A DNA stretch of 64,000 nucleotides. Origin: Candidatus Saccharicenans sp. Its GTDB lineage: Bacteria; Acidobacteriota; Aminicenantia; Aminicenantales; Saccharicenantaceae. Positions within the stretch are counted from its first letter, which is position 1, and every line of letters starts with the position of its first letter. The notes below the pieces were generated by a model. It was not told the origin of the DNA and did no database searches. It saw only the letters and a program-made list of their open reading frames with translations. The stretch is taken from NCBI GenBank assembly GCA_030017715.1, contig JASEIU010000002.1:174915-238914 (forward strand). Reading direction: 5' to 3'. Below are positions 60,704 to 64,000 of this stretch, in pieces. The position numbers and the translations under genes were made by a program.

Positions 60704-61584
60704 CCTTCTCTTCTCTGGCCAAGGTCAACCTGGGCCTGGAAGTCGGCCCTCTCCGGGAGGACGGCTATCATCAGCTGACCACGCTCTTCCAGACGGTTAA
60801 CCTGAAAGACCGCTTGAGCTTTGAGCCGCGAACTGACAGCCTGATTAACCTGGCCGGCAACAGGCCCGACATTCCGTGGGACGAGAGCAACCTTATTTAC
60901 AGAAGCGCCCTGCTCCTGCGGCAGGCGGCCGGCCTGGAGGCCGGGGTCAACATCACCGTGGAGAAGAACATCCCGCCCGGGCGGGGGCTGGCCGGCGGCA
61001 GCAGCAACGCCGCCGTCACCTTGCTGGCTCTGAATCGGCTCTGGGGCTGCAATCTGGAACGGGAGAAATTGCAGGCCCTGGCCGCCGAGCTCGGGGCTGA
61101 CGTTCCGTTTTTTCTTTATGGAGGGCTCTGCCTGGGAACGGGGAAGGGAGAGAAATTACAGGCCGTGCCCGAATTGCCGGCGGCCTGGGTGCTCCTGATC
61201 ATCCCTGACTTTTCAGTATCCACGGCCCTGGCTTACCGGGAATTTGACCGACTCCCGTCCGGCTTGACTTCAACCGGTAAAGAAAGTAAAATTATCCAGT
61301 TTTTAGAGCAGAGAAACTTTTCATTCTTCAAGCATTTAAGAAACGATTTAGAACTGGCGGTTTTTAAGATACAACCCCGGCTGGTGGAGATAAAAAAGGA
61401 ACTTGCGGCCTCCGGCGCCGAGTTGTCTATGCTGAGCGGCTCGGGCTCGGCGGTCTTTGGCTGGTTCGAGGATTGGTCCCTGGCCCGGCAGGCAGCCGGG
61501 AAGTTTGATAGAGAATATCAGGTTTGGCTGGTAGAAACAGTAGGACGTGAGCAGTACTGGCAAGAACTCAACACTGGGGCGTAG
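60691..61584 (+). CDS. ispE: 4-diphosphocytidyl-2-C-methyl-D-erythritol kinase
   Basis: 297 residues from ATG 60691 (MEKITFSSLAKVNLGLEV). GHMP kinase motifs: KVNLGLEVGPLREDGYHQL, NIPPGRGLAGGSSNAAVTL (ATP loop) and the C-terminal MLSGSGSAVFGWF. Phosphorylates CDP-methylerythritol in the non-mevalonate isoprenoid pathway. The TAG stop (61582-61584) lies inside the tRNA-Gln gene, so the last ten bases of the ORF are also the tRNA 5' end. Upstream in-frame codons from 60613 lie within lolB and are not used. Confidence 0.95.
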   Translation: MEKITFSSLAKVNLGLEVGPLREDGYHQLTTLFQTVNLKDRLSFEPRTDSLINLAGNRPDIPWDESNLIYRSALLLRQAAGLEAGVNITVEKNIPPGRGLAGGSSNAAVTLLALNRLWGCNLEREKLQALAAELGADVPFFLYGGLCLGTGKGEKLQAVPELPAAWVLLIIPDFSVSTALAYREFDRLPSGLTSTGKESKIIQFLEQRNFSFFKHLRNDLELAVFKIQPRLVEIKKELAASGAELSMLSGSGSAVFGWFEDWSLARQAAGKFDREYQVWLVETVGREQYWQELNTGA

Positions 61585-61647
61585 CCAAACTGGTAAGGCA
61601 ACGGACTTTGGATCCGTCATCTGGAGGTTCGAGCCCTCCCGCCCCAG
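61575..61647 (+). tRNA. tRNA-Gln (anticodon TTG)
   Basis: Cloverleaf: acceptor TGGGGCG (61575-61581) with CGCCCCA (61640-61646) and discriminator G; D-arm with GTAGCCAAACTGGTAAGGC; anticodon stem ACGGA/TCCGT closing loop CTTTGGA, anticodon TTG; T-arm GGAGGTTCGAGCCCTCC. No encoded CCA. It lies between ispE and prs, a place where tRNA-Gln is found in other genomes. Confidence 0.95.
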
Positions 61648-61678
61648 CTCTGTCAATGCCCGGGAGAGGAATTAAAGC

Positions 61679-62608
61679 ATGAAAATATTTTCAGGTTCAT
61701 CAAACCCGCAGCTGGCCCGGCGGATTGCCGGCTATCTGAATATTGAACTCGGCCGTTGCGTCCTGGACAGATTTGCTGACGGCGAGATTCATTTTTACAT
61801 CGACGAAAACGTCCGGGGCGAGGATGTCTTCGTAATCCAGTCCGGCTGCGCCGACGCCAATTTTCACCTGATGGAATTGTTCCTGATGCTGGATGCTTTC
61901 AAACGGGCCTCGGCCGGACGGATTACAGCCGTCATCCCTTATTTTGCTTATGCCCGGCAGGACTGGAAAGACCGGCCCCGGGTGCCTATATCAGCCCGAT
62001 TGATGGCCGACCTGCTGGAGACGGCCGGAGCCAACCGGGTGCTGACCATGGACTTGCATTCGCCGCAGATTCAAGGTTTCTTTTCCATACCGGTCGACAA
62101 CCTGATGGCCGCCCCGGTTATAGCCAACCATATTAAAACGCTCAACCTGGAAAACCTGACCATAGTTTCCCCGGACGCCGGGGGTGTCGGACGGGCCAGG
62201 GTTTTTGCCAAACGGCTGGATGCCAGGCTGGCCATCATCGACAAGAGGCGGCCGGCGCCGAACGTAGCCCAGGTGCTCCACGTGATCGGCGACGTCAAGG
62301 ACCAGGACGTGGTGATCTTTGATGACATGGTCGACACGGCCGGAACTCTGACCCTCGGGGTTAACGCTTTGAAGCGGGAGGGGGCCAGGAGAATCTTTGC
62401 CGCCTGCACTCACCCGGTTCTGTCCGGGGAAGCCGTCGACCGTATAGAAAAATCGGGCCTGGAAAAAGTATTCGTGACCGACACCATCCCACTGAAAGAC
62501 AGGGCCAGCCACAGCGACCGATTCCAGATGCTGTCAGTGGCCGAGCTTTTTGGCGAAGCCATTAGAAGAATAAATGAGGGTAGTTCTGTAAGCTCCCTTT
62601 TCACCTGA
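61679..62608 (+). CDS. prs: Ribose-phosphate pyrophosphokinase
   Basis: 309 residues. Makes PRPP from ribose 5-phosphate and ATP. MKIFSGSSNPQLARRIAGYL, FADGEIHFYIDENVRGEDV, the FAYARQDWKDRPRVPISARL catalytic loop, and the PRPP-binding VVIFDDMVDTAGTL are diagnostic. Lies 31 bp after tRNA-Gln and 11 bp before rplY; all are probably one transcript. Confidence 0.97.
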   Translation: MKIFSGSSNPQLARRIAGYLNIELGRCVLDRFADGEIHFYIDENVRGEDVFVIQSGCADANFHLMELFLMLDAFKRASAGRITAVIPYFAYARQDWKDRPRVPISARLMADLLETAGANRVLTMDLHSPQIQGFFSIPVDNLMAAPVIANHIKTLNLENLTIVSPDAGGVGRARVFAKRLDARLAIIDKRRPAPNVAQVLHVIGDVKDQDVVIFDDMVDTAGTLTLGVNALKREGARRIFAACTHPVLSGEAVDRIEKSGLEKVFVTDTIPLKDRASHSDRFQMLSVAELFGEAIRRINEGSSVSSLFT

Positions 62609-62619
62609 GGAGGAAAGAT

Positions 62620-63285
62620 ATGACACTGGTGATTAAAGCAGACAAAAGAACCGAATTGGGCAAAAATGCTTCCGGGCGGCTCCGGCGCCAGGGACTGGTC
62701 CCGGCCGTCCTGTACGGCGAATCCACGGACAGCCTGCCCCTGACCCTGAAAAAAAAGGATATTATTGAAATCCTGAAATCGGAAACCGGCGAAAACACCA
62801 TTTTTCGGGTGGCCTACGACTCCGAAGAAAAGGATGTGATGATCAAGGAAGTCCAGATTCAGCCCGTCACCGACGAACTGCTGCACGTCGACCTGATCCA
62901 GATCTCCATGGACAAGCCGGTGAAGGTTTCGGTCCCGGTGGAGCTGGTCGGCGAACCGGTGGGGGTGAAAGTGGAAGGCGGTCTGGTGGACTTCTTGCTG
63001 CGGGAGCTGGATATAGAATGTTTGCCCCGGGAAATTCCGGAATCCATCCGGATTGACATCAGCCAGCTGCATCTGCACCAGTCGTTCAAGGTGATGAACC
63101 TGGAGCTTCCGGCCGGCATTAAAATTCTGCACGAACCGCAGGCCGCTATCGTGGTTATCAGCAGCGTTGCCGAGGAAGCGGCTCCGGCCACCACCGAAGA
63201 AGTGGTTGAAGGGGCCGAGATGAAGGAACCGGAAGTTATCAAGAAAGAACGGAAGAAAGAGGAAGAAGAAGAAACCAAGGGGTGA
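62620..63285 (+). CDS. rplY: 50S ribosomal protein L25 (general stress protein CTC type)
   Basis: 221 residues, the long CTC form. N-terminal 5S rRNA-binding domain (1-95: KADKRTELGKNASGRLRRQG, VPAVLYGE) then the CTC C-terminal domain (about 96-185, PVKVSVPVELVGEPVGVKVEGG). The C-terminal tail is highly acidic and basic (EEEEETKG). GGAGG stands before the ATG. Followed by pth after three bases. Confidence 0.96.
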   Translation: MTLVIKADKRTELGKNASGRLRRQGLVPAVLYGESTDSLPLTLKKKDIIEILKSETGENTIFRVAYDSEEKDVMIKEVQIQPVTDELLHVDLIQISMDKPVKVSVPVELVGEPVGVKVEGGLVDFLLRELDIECLPREIPESIRIDISQLHLHQSFKVMNLELPAGIKILHEPQAAIVVISSVAEEAAPATTEEVVEGAEMKEPEVIKKERKKEEEEETKG

Positions 63286-63288
63286 TGA

Positions 63289-63876
63289 GTGTGGCTGGTG
63301 GTCGGGCTGGGCAATCCGGGTGCCGAGTACGGGCCCACCAGGCATAACGCCGGTTTTCTGGTGGTTCAGTCTCTGGCCAGGCAATGGGGCCTGGCGCTTA
63401 AAAGCCGGGCTTGCCGGTCGCGGTTGGCCGAGATCAGGCGGGGCCGCTCGACAGTCATTCTGGCTCTGCCCCAGACATATATGAATCTTAGCGGCCAGGC
63501 TGTAAGAGCGCTGCTGGCCGGCTACAGAGCCAAACCGGAAAACCTGGTCGTGGTTTATGATGACCTGGACCTTGACCTGGGGCAGATCCGGGTTCGGCCC
63601 GGAGGCAGTCCCGGGAGCCACAGGGGAATGAAGTCGGTGGTTGAGGCGATCGGCAGCCAGGATTTCCCCCGGGTCCGGGTGGGAATCGGACCGAAACCTG
63701 AGGGCCGGGATGCGGCCGAATACGTGCTTGAAGCCTTCCTGCCGGAAGAAAGGGAAAAGCTGAAGCCGGCCCTGGAACAGGCCTGCCGGGCGGTGGAAAT
63801 GATTATCGCCGGAGACCTGCCGGGAGCGATGAATCTTTTTAACCGAAAGAAAAAGGAGTTCGTCGGCGGAGATTGA
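63289..63876 (+). CDS. pth: Peptidyl-tRNA hydrolase
   Basis: 195 residues from GTG 63289. LVVGLGNPGAEYGPTRHNAGF holds the catalytic His; VVYDDLDLDLGQIRVRPGGS and GSHRGMKSVVEAIGSQDFPRVRVGIG are family motifs. Recycles prematurely released peptidyl-tRNA. The order rplY-pth-rpsF is common. No other upstream start suits the family N-terminus. Confidence 0.96.
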   Translation: MWLVVGLGNPGAEYGPTRHNAGFLVVQSLARQWGLALKSRACRSRLAEIRRGRSTVILALPQTYMNLSGQAVRALLAGYRAKPENLVVVYDDLDLDLGQIRVRPGGSPGSHRGMKSVVEAIGSQDFPRVRVGIGPKPEGRDAAEYVLEAFLPEEREKLKPALEQACRAVEMIIAGDLPGAMNLFNRKKKEFVGGD

Positions 63877-63900
63877 TTTTTTGCCGGAATGTTGTAAAAT
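63873..63900 (+). promoter_or_regulatory. Possible promoter of rpsF operon
   Basis: TTGATT (63873-63878, overlapping the pth stop), 16-bp spacer, TAAAAT (63895-63900). Start near 63907. Confidence 0.45.
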
Positions 63901-63910
63901 AAGTGTTCAT

Positions 63911-63957
63911 CTCCTTGCTCCGGCGCCATAGCGACGGGGCTTTTAATCCATAAGGAG
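63911..63957 (+). promoter_or_regulatory. Structured rpsF leader sequestering the Shine-Dalgarno
   Basis: CTCCTT (63911-63916) is complementary to AAGGAG (63952-63957), the ribosome-binding site; inside it GCTCC (63917-63921) pairs with GGGGC (63936-63940) with one G-U. A CCG lies at the junction (63920-63922), as in the S6:S18 autoregulatory leader described for rpsF operons. Confidence 0.45.
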
Positions 63958-63963
63958 GAAAAG

Positions 63964-64000
63964 ATGAGTCAATACGAAACCGGTTTTATCGTTGCCCCCA
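63964..64000 (+). CDS. rpsF: 30S ribosomal protein S6 (5' end only)
   Basis: Only twelve codons are in the window: MSQYETGFIVAP, which match the S6 start (M-x-x-Y-E-T-x-x-I-x-x-P). AAGGAGG is six bases upstream. The gene continues past the right edge; rpsR and others probably follow. Confidence 0.85.
   Translation, partial: MSQYETGFIVAP

Noticed and set aside
62410-63621. 403-codon minus-strand frame opposite prs, rplY and pth
   Set aside because: Three well-identified genes occupy the plus strand; the antisense product is Phe/His/Gln-rich without motifs.
1-64000. CRISPR arrays, prophage or insertion sequences
   Set aside because: No regularly spaced direct repeats, transposase, integrase or phage structural genes were seen on either strand.

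Overview
The window looks like chromosomal DNA from a diderm (LPS-type outer membrane), anaerobic bacterium of moderately high G+C. Two LolB/heptosyltransferase-type envelope genes, a YidC with a large periplasmic domain, three TolC/RND/MacB export parts and a signal-peptide-rich proteome point to a double membrane. A 12-gene membrane-bound [NiFe] hydrogenase/complex I-like operon, a NapH-NapG type iron-sulfur membrane protein and an archaeal-type phosphoglycerate mutase point to fermentative or ferredoxin-based energy metabolism. The combination (CarD, ApgM, group 4 hydrogenase, DUF5916 protein) fits lineages such as Candidatus Aminicenantes or other Acidobacteriota relatives; this is inference from gene content, not an established identification. 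No phage, insertion sequence or CRISPR array is visible.

Layout. 1-7.8 kb (minus strand) is the classical origin-proximal cluster rpmH-rnpA-yidD-yidC-jag-mnmE-mnmG-parA-parB, with a perfect parS site at the mnmG/parA junction and no rsmG. 7.8-11.9 kb: carD, a CNNM/CBS transporter and smpB on the plus strand, then pdxA and an Hfq-like gene on the minus strand. 12.4-17.9 kb: a CusCBA-type heavy-metal RND efflux operon. 18.2-26.8 kb (minus): an eight-gene envelope-stress operon running ECF sigma factor, zinc anti-sigma, Spy-like protein, MacA, MacB ATPase, MacB permease, TolC and a DUF5916 protein. 27-32 kb: apgM, an AMIN-amidase, and a DUF362/NapH-NapG iron-sulfur pair. 32.4-36.4 kb (minus): yceD-rpmF-plsX-fabG-acpP-fabF, lipid synthesis start-up. 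36.7-39.7 kb: a small unknown protein and polA. 41.2-51.2 kb: the hydrogenase operon with its own maturation protease. 51.2-57.8 kb: dnaN and dnaA, rpmB on the opposite strand, then relA/spoT, heptosyltransferase and an FmdB-like zinc ribbon. 58-64 kb: a MEMO-AMMECR1 fusion, small membrane protein, lolB, ispE, tRNA-Gln, prs, rplY, pth and the start of rpsF.

Points that stand out. (1) A dispersed, inverted-arm repeat of about 145 bp occurs twice (8042-8185 and 32174-32319) with at least one compensating base-pair change between copies. (2) Three near-consensus sigma-70 promoters sit so close to their start codons (carD, apgM, hydrogenase operon) that the mRNAs should be leaderless or carry about 3 nt. 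(3) The hydrogenase promoter is preceded by DnaA-box-like sites at 23-, 23- and 11-nt steps, so either this or the dnaA/dnaN locus may be the replication origin, or DnaA may control the operon. (4) The hydrogenase keeps both nickel-binding Cys pairs yet also carries a NuoA-like subunit and three antiporter-like subunits, so it looks like a near-complete complex I membrane arm joined to a hydrogenase. (5) The MEMO-AMMECR1 fusion carries an apparent lipoprotein signal, and ispE ends inside the tRNA-Gln gene.
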